Source: Actinobacteria bacterium 69-20 (GTDB taxonomy: Bacteria; Actinomycetota; Actinomycetes; Mycobacteriales; Nakamurellaceae). From it: a stretch of 64,000 bases of DNA. The notes under the pieces are model-generated. The model saw nothing but the letters and a program-made list of their open reading frames with translations, did not search any database and had not been told where the DNA came from. Below are positions 8,804-16,658 of the stretch, in pieces (the first letter of the stretch is position 1; the number at the start of each line of letters is the position of its first letter). Both the position numbers and the translations under genes were made by a program. The DNA is taken from NCBI GenBank assembly GCA_001897425.1, contig MKSW01000003.1, forward strand, positions 190,377-254,376. The letters run 5' to 3'.

Positions 8804-9688
8804 ATGACCGCCGCCGTCACGTATCCGCAGGTCGTCCTTCGGGGCAGGCGGTTGCGCACGGATCGCGCCTGCGTCATGGCGATCATCAACCGAACGCCGG
8901 ACTCGTTCTTCGATCACGGCGCTACCTTCGATCCCGGGCGCGCGCTCGCCGCTGTGGAGCGGGCAGTACTCGCGGGGGCCGACCTGGTCGACATTGGCGG
9001 TGTGAAGGCGGGGGCGGGGCCCGCGGTGTCGATCGCGGAGGAGATCGATCGGGTGGTGCCGACCATCGCCGCGATCAGATCAGCGCACCCCGATCTGCCG
9101 ATCAGCGTCGATACGTACCGCGCCGAGGTCGCCGCTGTGGCGTGCGATGCGGGAGCCGATCTCATCAACGACACCTGGGCGGGCGCAGATCCCCACCTCG
9201 GGGAGGTTGCCGCCCGGTACGGCGCCGGGATCGTTTGCTCGCACACCGGCGGCGCGGCGCCGCGCACCAATCCGATGCGGGTCGCCTACGACGATGTCGT
9301 CGCAGCGGTGATCGACGAGACAGTCAGCGCCGCAGAACGTTTCGTTTCGGCCGGTGTCCCGCGGCAGGGCATTCTCATCGATCCGACGCACGATTTCGGG
9401 AAGAACACCTACCACGGTCTCGAGTTGGTCGACCGTACCGCCGAACTGGTTGCCACCGGGTGGCCCGTGCTCATGGCTCTGTCGAACAAGGACTTCGTCG
9501 GCGAGACTCTGGGCCTCCCGGTGGACCAGCGTCTGGAAGGCACGCTGGCCGCCACCGCGGTGGCCGCGGCGGCGGGTGCAGCTATGTTCCGGGTGCACCA
9601 GGTCGAACCGACCCGCCGCGTGCTGGAAATGGTCGCGTCGATTCGCGCCAGCCGTGCCCCGGCGGCGGTCCGCCGGGGAATGGCCTGA
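8804..9688 (+). CDS. folP2: Dihydropteroate synthase homologue FolP2
   Basis: 294 residues with the TIM-barrel pattern of pterin-binding enzymes. The pterin site region reads MAIINRTPDSFFDHGATF instead of the MGILNVTPDSF of classical FolP1, followed by DIGG, SVDTYR, INDTWAG and a C-terminal RVHQV. This divergent form matches the mycobacterial FolP2 group, which shares the fold but failed to replace FolP1 in published complementation tests; its reaction is unresolved. It is followed after 64 bp by the DivIVA-like gene and tag. In M. tuberculosis gpgS lies between folP2 and that gene; here it is missing. Confidence 0.83.
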   Translation: MTAAVTYPQVVLRGRRLRTDRACVMAIINRTPDSFFDHGATFDPGRALAAVERAVLAGADLVDIGGVKAGAGPAVSIAEEIDRVVPTIAAIRSAHPDLPISVDTYRAEVAAVACDAGADLINDTWAGADPHLGEVAARYGAGIVCSHTGGAAPRTNPMRVAYDDVVAAVIDETVSAAERFVSAGVPRQGILIDPTHDFGKNTYHGLELVDRTAELVATGWPVLMALSNKDFVGETLGLPVDQRLEGTLAATAVAAAAGAAMFRVHQVEPTRRVLEMVASIRASRAPAAVRRGMA

Positions 9689-9752
9689 CGCGGGCGCGGC
9701 CGGCTGTGTCGCGATCAGACAAGTCACGATCGAACATGGCACGATCGACGCT

Positions 9753-10091
9753 GTGATCACCGTCATCGAGTACATCGTCATCGCCGCCGTCATCGGTGCG
9801 GTCGCATTCGGGATCGCCGCGGTGGCCTTCGGGCGCGGCGAGCAGATGGCTCCGTTGCCCGCGCGCACATCGCCGGCGGAGCTTCCGGCGGACGGGCTCC
9901 GCGGTGACCATGTGCGCCGGGTCCGATTCGGCCTCGCCCTGCGCGGCTACCGGATGAGCGACGTCGACTGGGCGCTGGATCGGCTTGCGGACGAGATAGA
10001 CCAGTTGAACGGCACCATCGAGCGACTGACGGCACCGAGCGGCGCGGGCCCCGTTGCCGACGCGCCGTCGGCCGGCCGGACCGCCGAATGA
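9753..10091 (+). CDS. DivIVA-domain membrane protein
   Basis: 112 residues from GTG 9753. A single N-terminal transmembrane segment (about residues 5-25, IEYIVIAAVIGAVAFGIAAVAF) is followed by a short cytosolic part containing VRFGLALRGYRMSDVDWALDRLADEI, the signature of the DivIVA N-terminal repeat seen in small actinobacterial membrane proteins. The C-terminus is a predicted coiled coil (LADEIDQLNGTIERL). The stop overlaps the tag start (ATGA). The corresponding M. tuberculosis gene is recalled as Rv1209, also just upstream of tagA. A role at the pole or septum is only inference from the domain. Confidence 0.75.
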   Translation: MITVIEYIVIAAVIGAVAFGIAAVAFGRGEQMAPLPARTSPAELPADGLRGDHVRRVRFGLALRGYRMSDVDWALDRLADEIDQLNGTIERLTAPSGAGPVADAPSAGRTAE

Positions 10092-10639
10092 ACGTCGTTC
10101 GATGTCCGTGGGCCGTGACCCCCGAATATCAGACGTACCACGACACGGAGTGGGGCCGGCCGCTGCACGGAAACGACGTGCTGTTCGAACGGCTCAGCCT
10201 CGAGGCGTTCCAGTCGGGTCTGAGCTGGCTGACGATCCTGCGCAAACGCGATGCCTTTCGAGCCGCGTTCGCCGGCTTCCGGATCGATGCGGTCGCCGCA
10301 TTCGACGATGACGACGTTCGGCGCCTGTGCGCCGATGCCGCGATCGTGCGCAACCGACGCAAGATCGAAGCCGTCATACACAACGCCCGAGTGTGCCGCG
10401 ACTCGCCGCAGGACCTGGACGGACTGCTCTGGTCCTTCGCTCCGGACGTGCCGCGCCTGCGTCCGGAGACGGCCGCACAGATCCCGGCCGTCACGCCGGA
10501 GTCCACAGCGATGGCGCAGGAGCTTCGACGCAGGGGGTTCCGATTCACGGGGCCGACGACGTGCTACGCCCTGATGCAGGCAACCGGAATGGTGGACGAC
10601 CACGTCGCGTCCTGCTTCCGCGCGGACGCCGCCGGGTAG
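10088..10639 (+). CDS. tag: DNA-3-methyladenine glycosylase I
   Basis: 183 residues, the normal family length. The structural zinc ligands of TAG are present: Cys6 in VRCPWA, His18 in YHDTEWG, and His172/Cys176 in DDHVASC. The catalytic-site segment LSLEAFQSGLSWLTIL contains Glu39, the residue expected to contact the base. The enzyme removes 3-methyladenine from alkylated DNA in base-excision repair. Translation is coupled to the preceding DivIVA-like gene by an ATGA overlap, and a hairpin lies 9 bp beyond the stop. Confidence 0.93.
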   Translation: MNVVRCPWAVTPEYQTYHDTEWGRPLHGNDVLFERLSLEAFQSGLSWLTILRKRDAFRAAFAGFRIDAVAAFDDDDVRRLCADAAIVRNRRKIEAVIHNARVCRDSPQDLDGLLWSFAPDVPRLRPETAAQIPAVTPESTAMAQELRRRGFRFTGPTTCYALMQATGMVDDHVASCFRADAAG

Positions 10640-10648
10640 GCCGCGGCA

Positions 10649-10670
10649 CGCGGGCGAAACGTAGCCCGCG
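10649..10670. terminator. Hairpin between convergent tag and DUF6191 genes
   Basis: Perfect 7-bp inverted repeat CGCGGGC / GCCCGCG with an 8-nt loop, in the 39-bp gap between two converging genes. No T-tract follows on either side, as is common in high-GC actinobacteria. A bidirectional terminator is inferred from position and symmetry. Confidence 0.55.
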
Positions 10671-10678
10671 CCGAGACG

Positions 10679-11179
10679 TCAGGGCTTCGCGCGTCGCGCC
10701 TTGCCGACCGGGTTGCCGGTCGCGGGTCGGCCCGCCGCCGGGCCGCCGCCCGTGCCCCGACGGGCCTTGCCTTCTGGTGCCGCTGTGACGGATCGATGCG
10801 CGACCTGGGGCTCGCCCGGTTTGGCGGCACGCTTCGCCGGCGCGCCATCTGTAGCGCCATTCACAGCGCCGTTCCGGCCGCCATCCGTATCGGTAGCGGC
10901 TCCGGTAGCGGCTCCGGAAGCGGCCGAGGCCGAGCCCGATTCGCGGTCCGGCTCCGGCCGGCCGCGCCCGTTTGCCGCGCCACGATCCGCCGGATCCGCG
11001 TCGGCGCGGGCTGCGCCGTCGGCGCCGATCACCACGACGCCGGACTCGAGGTCGATGCCCAGTCGTCCCTTACGGCCGGTGCCTTCCTCCTCGCGGAGCA
11101 TCTGCTTGGCGCGCTTCTCCTCTTCCTCGTGTCGCATGCCCGGATTGAACAGTGCTCCGAGTTCTCCCAGTGGTCCCAC
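10679..11179 (-). CDS. DUF6191-like protein with low-complexity tail
   Basis: 166 residues from GTG 11179, 4 bp after the stop of the enoyl-CoA hydratase-like gene. The conserved part is the first 55 residues: LFNPGMRHEEEEKRAKQ, then an acidic/basic stretch, then IDLESGVVVIGA, a pattern I associate with DUF6191. The rest is an Ala/Gly/Arg-rich tail of about 110 residues ending very basic (GKARRAKP). No membrane segment is seen. The close spacing indicates translational coupling to the upstream gene. Function unknown; the DUF name is from memory. Confidence 0.65.
   Translation of the reverse strand: MGPLGELGALFNPGMRHEEEEKRAKQMLREEEGTGRKGRLGIDLESGVVVIGADGAARADADPADRGAANGRGRPEPDRESGSASAASGAATGAATDTDGGRNGAVNGATDGAPAKRAAKPGEPQVAHRSVTAAPEGKARRGTGGGPAAGRPATGNPVGKARRAKP
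10892..10927 (-). repeat. Three 12-bp tandem units in DUF6191 tail
   Basis: Two identical CGGTAGCGGCTC units followed by a degenerate third. They encode part of the Ala/Ser/Thr/Gly-rich tail of the DUF6191 protein and keep its frame. Confidence 0.85.
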
Positions 11180-11183
11180 AGGA

Positions 11184-12008
11184 TCAGCGTATAGGCCCGA
11201 ATCGCGGCGGACGTTTGGCCACGAAGGCGTCGAGCGCTTCCCGATGGTCGAGTGACGCGAAACACGCCATCTGGGCGCCGTTCTCGAAGTCCAGCGAGTC
11301 GGCCAGATCATGGGTCGCCCCATACGCAAGCGATGCCTTGATCCAGCCGAACGCGCCGGTGGGTCCGTCCGCAAGCCGCCGCGCCACCTCCGTAACACGG
11401 TCGGCGAATGCGTCGTCGGGGGCGACCTCTTCGACGAGCCCGATGCGCAGCGCCTCGTCGGCGGGCACCCGCTCGCCGAGCAACATCATGCGGGCCGCCC
11501 GGCCCGCTCCGACGAACCGGGGCAGCGTGTACGACGCACCGCTGTCGGCGGACAGCGCGACCTGGCCGAACGCCATGGTGAACGACGCCGACGCCGCCGC
11601 GATGCGCAGATCGCACGCCAGGGCCAGCGCCACACCGGCACCCGCGGCGACGCCGTTCACCGCGGCGAGAACCGGTTTGCGCATGCCGGTCACCGCGGTG
11701 ATCAGGGGGTTGTAGAAATCGGAGACCGTCTGCGCGACCGCGGGATCGTCGGCCGCAACCCGGGCCAGGTGCTCCTTGAGATCCTGCCCTGCGCAGAACG
11801 CCTTCCCGGACCCGGTGATCACCAGCGCCCGGACCGACTCGTCCTCGGCGGCAGCGCGCACGGCGGACAGCAGCGCTGCCTTGAGCTCGGCATTGAAGGA
11901 GTTGAACGCGCCGGGCCGGTTCAGCGTGAGCGTGCGCACGCCGTCATCTCCGCCGACCAGCACCGCGGACTCCTCCGCACTGTGCGCCGAGCCGTCGAAC
12001 TGCGTCAT
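11184..12008 (-). CDS. Enoyl-CoA hydratase/isomerase family protein
   Basis: 274 residues with the crotonase fold: CAGQDL and NGVAAGAGVALALACDLRIA form the CoA and oxyanion-hole segments. The second catalytic position is Asp in SADSGASYTLPR, the arrangement of PaaG-like isomerases (1,2-epoxyphenylacetyl-CoA isomerase, delta3-enoyl isomerase), rather than the Glu-Glu pair of classical hydratases. Substrate is unknown and no phenylacetate genes are nearby, so a paaG name is not justified. It is divergent from DUF3117 and leads directly into the DUF6191 gene. Family confident; reaction inferred. Confidence 0.85.
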   Translation of the reverse strand: MTQFDGSAHSAEESAVLVGGDDGVRTLTLNRPGAFNSFNAELKAALLSAVRAAAEDESVRALVITGSGKAFCAGQDLKEHLARVAADDPAVAQTVSDFYNPLITAVTGMRKPVLAAVNGVAAGAGVALALACDLRIAAASASFTMAFGQVALSADSGASYTLPRFVGAGRAARMMLLGERVPADEALRIGLVEEVAPDDAFADRVTEVARRLADGPTGAFGWIKASLAYGATHDLADSLDFENGAQMACFASLDHREALDAFVAKRPPRFGPIR

Positions 12009-12095
12009 GGCCGCCTCCCATCACCCGCGAAGAACGTCGCCGCGCGCGGCATCGTGCGGCGCCGGTTGGTCTTCCGACCCGTCCATGGGAGACAA

Positions 12096-12101
12096 TAGGG
12101 T
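12096..12101 (+). promoter_or_regulatory. -10 box upstream of DUF3117
   Basis: TAGGGT, a TANNNT match, about 80 bp before the DUF3117 start. This would give a leader of roughly 75 nt that includes the GGAGGGA ribosome-binding site at 12168-12174. No convincing -35 element. Confidence 0.35.
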
Positions 12102-12181
12102 GTCCGCGCGCGGCGTGGGCGTGGGCGTCTGCGTCGACGGGCGACCCGCTGGCGTTGGTGAAGTCCTGGAGGGAGTCGCAG

Positions 12182-12349
12182 ATGGCGGCCATGAAGCCCC
12201 GCACGGGGGACGGTCCTCTCGAGGTGACCAAGGAGGGCCGCGGCATCGTCATGCGCGTTCCGTTGGAGGGCGGCGGGCGGCTGGTTGTCGAGATCACCGC
12301 TGACGAGGCGTCCGCGCTGGGCGACGCGCTCAAGGCCGTCGTCAGCTGA
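12182..12349 (+). CDS. DUF3117 small protein
   Basis: 55 residues from ATG 12182, preceded at good spacing by GGAGGGA (12168-12174). The sequence MAAMKPRTGDGPLEVTKEGRGIVMR is almost invariant across actinobacteria (recalled as Rv1211 in M. tuberculosis). It is a small acidic/basic alpha-beta protein without a membrane segment. Function is unknown. It sits between tag and glg genes, as in mycobacteria. An upstream in-frame start would lack a ribosome-binding site. Confidence 0.9.
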   Translation: MAAMKPRTGDGPLEVTKEGRGIVMRVPLEGGGRLVVEITADEASALGDALKAVVS

Positions 12350-12352
12350 TCC

Positions 12353-12372
12353 GCTCTCGCCCGGGCGAGAGC
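12353..12372. terminator. 20-bp perfect palindrome after DUF3117
   Basis: GCTCTCGCCC immediately followed by its reverse complement, 3 bp past the DUF3117 stop. A degenerate second copy (GCTCCGCCCGGGCGAGCC) follows at about 12381-12398. The site separates two converging genes, so a bidirectional terminator is likely. The absence of a loop also fits a protein-binding site. Confidence 0.5.
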
Positions 12373-12398
12373 GCGCCAGCGCTCCGCCCGGGCGAGCC

Positions 12399-12440
12399 TG
12401 TCTCTGCAGCAGTGTCTCTGCAGCAGTGTCTCCGCAGCTG
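12399..12440. repeat. Three 14-bp tandem repeats before glgM 3' end
   Basis: TGTCTCTGCAGCAG twice, then TGTCTCCGCAGCTG, lying entirely between the DUF3117 palindrome and the glgM stop. Non-coding; role unknown. Confidence 0.9.
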
Positions 12441-12445
12441 CGTCG

Positions 12446-13597
12446 TTAGAGCAGAGACCGATAGAGGTCCACCGTCTGCCGCGCCACCGCCGGCCAGGAG
12501 AACTCGGCTTCCGCGCGCGCGCGTCCCGCTCGGCCCTGCGCGGCGGCTCGCGCCGGGTCAGCGACGATCGCATTGACGGCGGCCGCGAGATCGCCCTCGA
12601 AGGCCCGGGGCGTCTTCGGGTCGTAATGCACCAACGTGCCGGTTACGCCGTCCACCACCACCTCGGGGATCCCGCCCACGTCGGACGCGACCACGGCGGT
12701 CTCGCACGCCATGGCCTCCAGGTTCACGATGCCCAGCGGCTCGTACACGCTGGGACAGCAGAACACCGTCGCGGCAGACAGCACCTGGATGATCTCCGCC
12801 TGGGTGAGGATGTGATCCATCCAGTACACGCCGGGGCGCGCGCGTTGGAGGGCGGCGACGGCGTCGGCTGTCTCGGCGGCGATCTCGGGCGTGTCGGGGG
12901 CGCCGGCGCAGAGCACCAGCTGGATGCCCGGATCGAAACGGTGTGCGGCGGCCACCAGATGCGCGACCCCCTTCTGCCGGGTGATCCGCCCTACGAACGC
13001 CACGATCGGCGCGTCGAGGTCCACCCCCCGCTGTTCCAGCACATCGCGTTCAGGCATCGGACGGTAGATGGCCGTGTCGATGCCGTTCCGGATCACGTGC
13101 ACCTTGCCCGGATCGAGAGCGGGGTAGCAGGAACGGATATCGGCGGCCATGTCGGCGGAAACCCCGATCACGGCATCTGCGTCGCGATACGCCGTCGCCT
13201 CGGCCCACGAGGACAGGCGATACCCGCCGCGCAACTGTTCGGCCTTCCACGGCCGGCGCGGCTCCAAGGAGTGGGCGGTGACGACGTGAGGGATGTCATA
13301 GAGCAGCTTCGCCCAGTGCCCCGCCATGTTGGCGTACCAGGTATGCGAATGGACGAGGTCCACGCTGCCGCACGCGGCCACCATGTCCAGATCGACACCG
13401 AGCGTGCCGAGCGCTGCGTTCGCCGTCTCGAGCCGGGGGTTCGGTGCGTGACCGTACGCTCCCGGCTTGTCGGCGCCGAACGCGTGCACGTCGACGTCGA
13501 TCAGCGTGCGCAGCTCCCGCACCAGGTATTGCACATGGACCCCGGCGCCGCCGTACACGTCCGGCGGGAACTCGCGGGTGAGGATCGCGGTGTGCAT
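12446..13597 (-). CDS. glgM: GT4 alpha-maltose-1-phosphate synthase (GlgA/GlgM type)
   Basis: 383 residues from ATG 13597, chosen because MHTAILTREFPPDVYGGAG is the canonical N-terminus. Two Rossmann domains: GGAGVHVQYL at the start binds acceptor, and the C-terminal half has FVGRITRQKG and CPSVYEPLGIVNLEAMAC (E-x7-E) for nucleotide sugar. The mycobacterial orthologue, long called GlgA (recalled Rv1212c), makes maltose-1-phosphate from ADP-glucose and glucose-1-phosphate for the GlgE route to glycogen and capsular glucan. It is divergent from glgC, which supplies the ADP-glucose. Three 13-bp repeats lie in the shared upstream region. The older name glgA is equally usable. Confidence 0.85.
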   Translation of the reverse strand: MHTAILTREFPPDVYGGAGVHVQYLVRELRTLIDVDVHAFGADKPGAYGHAPNPRLETANAALGTLGVDLDMVAACGSVDLVHSHTWYANMAGHWAKLLYDIPHVVTAHSLEPRRPWKAEQLRGGYRLSSWAEATAYRDADAVIGVSADMAADIRSCYPALDPGKVHVIRNGIDTAIYRPMPERDVLEQRGVDLDAPIVAFVGRITRQKGVAHLVAAAHRFDPGIQLVLCAGAPDTPEIAAETADAVAALQRARPGVYWMDHILTQAEIIQVLSAATVFCCPSVYEPLGIVNLEAMACETAVVASDVGGIPEVVVDGVTGTLVHYDPKTPRAFEGDLAAAVNAIVADPARAAAQGRAGRARAEAEFSWPAVARQTVDLYRSLL

Positions 13598-13640
13598 GGG
13601 GCGAGCGTACGCACCGGCGATCTGCCAACGGCGGCGCCCC

Positions 13641-13679
13641 GGACCATCCAGCCGGACCATCCGGCCGGACCATCCAGCC
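13641..13679. repeat. Three 13-bp direct repeats between glgM and glgC
   Basis: GGACCATCCAGCC, GGACCATCCGGCC, GGACCATCCAGCC in perfect tandem, 44 bp upstream of glgM and 80 bp upstream of glgC. The placement in a divergent promoter region suggests iterated binding sites for a regulator, but a simple slippage product cannot be excluded. Confidence 0.9.
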
Positions 13680-13746
13680 GCACCGTGAACCCGGACCGGC
13701 TACCCGGAACGGCAGTATGCGCGCGACGGAGCGATCACCGGCCCGT

Positions 13747-13752
13747 TAGGGT
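13747..13752 (+). promoter_or_regulatory. -10 box of a likely leaderless glgC promoter
   Basis: TAGGGT followed by 6 nt and the glgC ATG at 13759. No Shine-Dalgarno sequence precedes this ATG, consistent with a leaderless message. Confidence 0.5.
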
Positions 13753-13758
13753 CGTCCT

Positions 13759-14982
13759 ATGGCGGGTAGACCGACGGTCCTGGGGATCGTATTGGCCGGC
13801 GGCGAGGGCAAGCGCCTGTGGCCGCTCACGGCCGACCGGGCGAAGCCGGCGGTGCCCTTCGGCGGCAGCTTCCGGCTGATCGACTTCGTGTTGTCCAACC
13901 TGGTGAACGCGGGCATGTGGAAGATCTGCGTGCTCACCCAGTACAAGTCGCATTCGTTGGACAAACACATCACCACCACCTGGCGCATGAGCACCATGCT
14001 CGGAAACTACGTCACCCCGGTCCCGGCGCAGCAGCGACTCGGCCCACGCTGGTACACCGGCAGCGCGGACGCCATCTACCAGTCGCTGAACCTCGTGAAC
14101 GATGAGAATCCCGACTATCTGGTCGTTTTCGGCGCGGATCACGTCTATCGGATGGATCCGTCACAAATGATCGCGGACCACATCGCGTCGGGCGCGGACG
14201 CCACCGTCGCGGGCATCCGGGTGCCGCGGGCCGACGCCACCGCATTCGGCGTCATCCAGACCGCGCCGGACGGCCAACGCATCGCGGACTTCCTGGAGAA
14301 GCCCGCCGACCCGCCCGCGGTGCCCGACAACCCCGACGTCGCGTACGCATCGATGGGGAACTACGTCTTCACCACCACGGCACTGGTCGACGCGCTGCGT
14401 GAGGATGCCGCCGACTCGTCCTCGGTCCACGACATGGGCGGTTCGATCATCCCGATGTTCGTGGAGCGCGGCACCGCGAGCGTGTACGACTTCGCGCGCA
14501 ACCAGGTCCCCGGAGCCACCGAGCGGGATCGTGGCTATTGGCGCGACGTCGGCACGCTGGATTCGTACTACGACGCGCACATGGACCTCATCTCCGTGCA
14601 CCCGATCTTCAACCTGTACAACGCCGAGTGGCCGATCCACACGCAGGTGCCGGCGCTGCCGCCGGCCAAGTTCGTGCAGAACGGCACGGCCACCGAGTCC
14701 ATGATCGCGTCGGGCAGCATCCTCTCGGGCTGTTCGGTGGAGCGATCCGTCGTCGCGAACAACGTGCGCATCCACTCCGGCGCGCACGTCGAGGGGTCGG
14801 TGATCCTCGCCGGAACGGAGATCGGCCGGGGCGCGGTCGTCCGCAACGCCATCCTCGACAAGCACGTGCTGGTTCCCGACGGCGCCCGGATCGGCGTGGA
14901 CCTCGACGCCGACCGGTCCCGGTTCAACGTCACCGAGTCCGGTATCACGGTGATCGGCAAAGGTGTGCAGGTCGAGGTATGA
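13759..14982 (+). CDS. glgC: Glucose-1-phosphate adenylyltransferase
   Basis: 407 residues, the usual length. The nucleotidyltransferase signature [23 protein letters not shown] opens the protein; [12 protein letters not shown] holds the catalytic Asp and [15 protein letters not shown] the sugar-phosphate site. The last 110 residues form a left-handed beta-helix. It converts ATP and glucose-1-phosphate to ADP-glucose for the divergent GlgM. The gene probably starts at the first nucleotide of its mRNA. The next gene is convergent and ends 50 bp away. Confidence 0.95.
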   Translation: MAGRPTVLGIVLAGGEGKRLWPLTADRAKPAVPFGGSFRLIDFVLSNLVNAGMWKICVLTQYKSHSLDKHITTTWRMSTMLGNYVTPVPAQQRLGPRWYTGSADAIYQSLNLVNDENPDYLVVFGADHVYRMDPSQMIADHIASGADATVAGIRVPRADATAFGVIQTAPDGQRIADFLEKPADPPAVPDNPDVAYASMGNYVFTTTALVDALREDAADSSSVHDMGGSIIPMFVERGTASVYDFARNQVPGATERDRGYWRDVGTLDSYYDAHMDLISVHPIFNLYNAEWPIHTQVPALPPAKFVQNGTATESMIASGSILSGCSVERSVVANNVRIHSGAHVEGSVILAGTEIGRGAVVRNAILDKHVLVPDGARIGVDLDADRSRFNVTESGITVIGKGVQVEV

Positions 14983-15032
14983 CGTATGACCGCATGGCGC
15001 TGCTCGCGGCCTGCGGCCGCAGGCCCGACCGG

Positions 15033-15653
15033 TTACCGCTTCACTCCGGCGAGCAGGCCGTCGCCGAGCGGGATCAGCACCGCGGTCCACTGGTCGTCGT
15101 CGCGCAGCGACCGACCGGCGTCGCGCACCGCGACGGTCTCCGCATCGCGCGCGGTCGGATCGGCGACCCGCCCGCCGTGCAGCGCGTGCGCTATGACGAC
15201 GACCCCCCCGCGCCGCAGTAGCCGGGCCGCTTCGACAAGGTATTGCGGGTACTCCCGCGGGTCTCCGTCGATGAGCACCAGGTCGTAGCCGCCATCGGTG
15301 AGGCGCGGCAGCACGTCGAGGGCGCGCCCGTTGATCAGCCTGGCGCGTCCCGGTGCGATACCCGCGTCGCTGAAGGCCTGTTTCGCGGCCCGTTGATGCT
15401 CGGACTCGATGTCGATCGAGGTGAGGATGCCCCCGTCCACCATCCCGTCGAACAGGTGCAATCCGGAAACGCCTGTGCCCGTGCCGATCTCGACCACATT
15501 GCGCGCGGCGATGCCGGCCGCGATGAAGGCGAGTGCGGCCCCGGCCCCGGCACCGATCGGTGCGCAGCCCAGGTCACCGGCGCGGTCGCGGGCGGCCGTC
15601 GCCTGGTCGTTCTCCGCGATGAACAGTTCCGCGTACGGGAGAGATGTGCTCAC
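15033..15653 (-). CDS. SAM-dependent O-methyltransferase
   Basis: 206 residues from GTG 15653, chosen because homology to small actinobacterial O-methyltransferases begins here ([14 protein letters not shown]). Motif [14 protein letters not shown] (about 53-65) binds [19 protein letters not shown] and [16 protein letters not shown] are the following class I motifs and include the metal-site Asp of catechol-type enzymes. The orthologue in M. tuberculosis (recalled Rv1220c) is also divergent from sigE, and its natural substrate is unknown. The intergenic region of about 170 bp holds the sigE promoter. Confidence 0.87.
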   Translation of the reverse strand: MSTSLPYAELFIAENDQATAARDRAGDLGCAPIGAGAGAALAFIAAGIAARNVVEIGTGTGVSGLHLFDGMVDGGILTSIDIESEHQRAAKQAFSDAGIAPGRARLINGRALDVLPRLTDGGYDLVLIDGDPREYPQYLVEAARLLRRGGVVVIAHALHGGRVADPTARDAETVAVRDAGRSLRDDDQWTAVLIPLGDGLLAGVKR

Positions 15654-15759
15654 GCGGGTGAGGTTACCCGGAGCCGGACCTCGCACGACGGAATTCGGCG
15701 CGATTCCCGCGGTTCGTCGCAGAAGGTTCGTCGCAGAATCGTCGATCCACCGTGCGATG

Positions 15760-15786
15760 GGGAACAATCGGAACCGTGCGATCGTT
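15760..15786 (+). promoter_or_regulatory. SigH-type ECF promoter for sigE
   Basis: GGGAACA (15760-15766), 16-bp spacer, CGTT (15783-15786): an exact match to the mycobacterial SigH consensus GGGAAYA-N16/17-CGTT. It would start transcription near 15793, giving a leader of about 30 nt that carries GGGGAGGGAG ahead of the sigE ATG at 15823. In M. tuberculosis sigE is known to have a SigH-dependent promoter. Placement argues against the in-frame ATG at 15757, which precedes the -35. Confidence 0.7.
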
Positions 15787-15822
15787 ACGCTAAGCACCCA
15801 GGGGAGGGAGACTGCGGGGCCG

Positions 15823-16374
15823 ATGAGCGCGGACATGAGTTGGGACGAGGTCGTACGGGAGTACGGCGATCGTGTGTACCGCCTCGCCTATCGGCTGGCC
15901 GGCAATCAGCATGACGCCGAGGACATCACCCAGGAGACCTTCATCCGCGTGTTCCGGTCCCTCGACCGCTACGAGCCAGGGTCGTTCACCGGCTGGTTGC
16001 ATCGGATCACCACGAACGTGTTCCTGGACATGGTGCGGCGCAGGGCCCGCATCCGCGTGCAGCCGCTGGGCGAGGACACCGATCAGATCGCGTCGGGCGA
16101 GCCGACCCCGGAACAGGCGATGAGCCGCGCCAACCTCGACCCCGACCTGCAGGCCGCGCTCGACGAGCTCGCGCCGGAGTTCCGTGCCGCCGTCGTTCTC
16201 TGCGACGTGGAGGGCTTGACGTACGAGGAGGTCGGGGAGGCGCTGGGCATCAAGGTCGGCACCGTGCGCTCGCGGATCCACCGCGGTCGGCGCGCCCTTC
16301 GTACCAGCCTGGCGGCGCGCGGCATGGATCGGGCCGATCGCGTGGACCGGTTGGCGAGGGACGAGCGGGTATGA
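15823..16374 (+). CDS. sigE: ECF RNA polymerase sigma factor SigE
   Basis: 183 residues from ATG 15823, downstream of a SigH-type promoter and a GGGGAGGGAG ribosome-binding site (15801-15810). Region 2 reads [28 protein letters not shown] through [20 protein letters not shown]; region 4 reads [41 protein letters not shown]. This is nearly the M. tuberculosis SigE sequence without its long N-terminal extension. SigE governs envelope, heat and detergent stress. The stop overlaps the rseA start (ATGA), and the operon continues to htrA; the divergent methyltransferase gene is also conserved. Confidence 0.93.
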   Translation: MSADMSWDEVVREYGDRVYRLAYRLAGNQHDAEDITQETFIRVFRSLDRYEPGSFTGWLHRITTNVFLDMVRRRARIRVQPLGEDTDQIASGEPTPEQAMSRANLDPDLQAALDELAPEFRAAVVLCDVEGLTYEEVGEALGIKVGTVRSRIHRGRRALRTSLAARGMDRADRVDRLARDERV

Positions 16375-16658
16375 CGCTGTCCTCGATCTTCGCGATGCCG
16401 GAATTCGCGGACCATCTGGGCCTCGACGCGGTCGTCGCGTTCACCGACGGCGAGATGGGCCTGACCGCCTTTCAGCGGGCGGCGGCGCACATCGCGAGAT
16501 GCAGCCAGTGCGCGCACGAGGTGGACGAGCAGACGATGGTCCGCAGCCAGCTCCGATCCGCGCCGTGCCCCGCCATACCGACCGGGCTGCTGGATTCGCT
16601 CAAGTCCATCCCGGTCGCGCTTCCGCTTCGCGATCCGGGCATCTCGACGGGCTCGTGA
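16371..16658 (+). CDS. rseA: Zinc-binding anti-sigma factor RseA
   Basis: 95 residues, starting in the sigE stop (ATGA) and ending in the htrA start (GTGA). It carries the ZAS signature His40-x3-Cys44-x2-Cys47 (HIARCSQC) after a short helix. No transmembrane segment is present, so it is a soluble anti-sigma factor like mycobacterial RseA and would hold SigE in the cytosol. Redox change at the Cys pair, or phosphorylation and proteolysis as known for RseA of M. tuberculosis, could release SigE. The translational coupling keeps sigma and anti-sigma in step. Confidence 0.88.
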   Translation: MTLSSIFAMPEFADHLGLDAVVAFTDGEMGLTAFQRAAAHIARCSQCAHEVDEQTMVRSQLRSAPCPAIPTGLLDSLKSIPVALPLRDPGISTGS

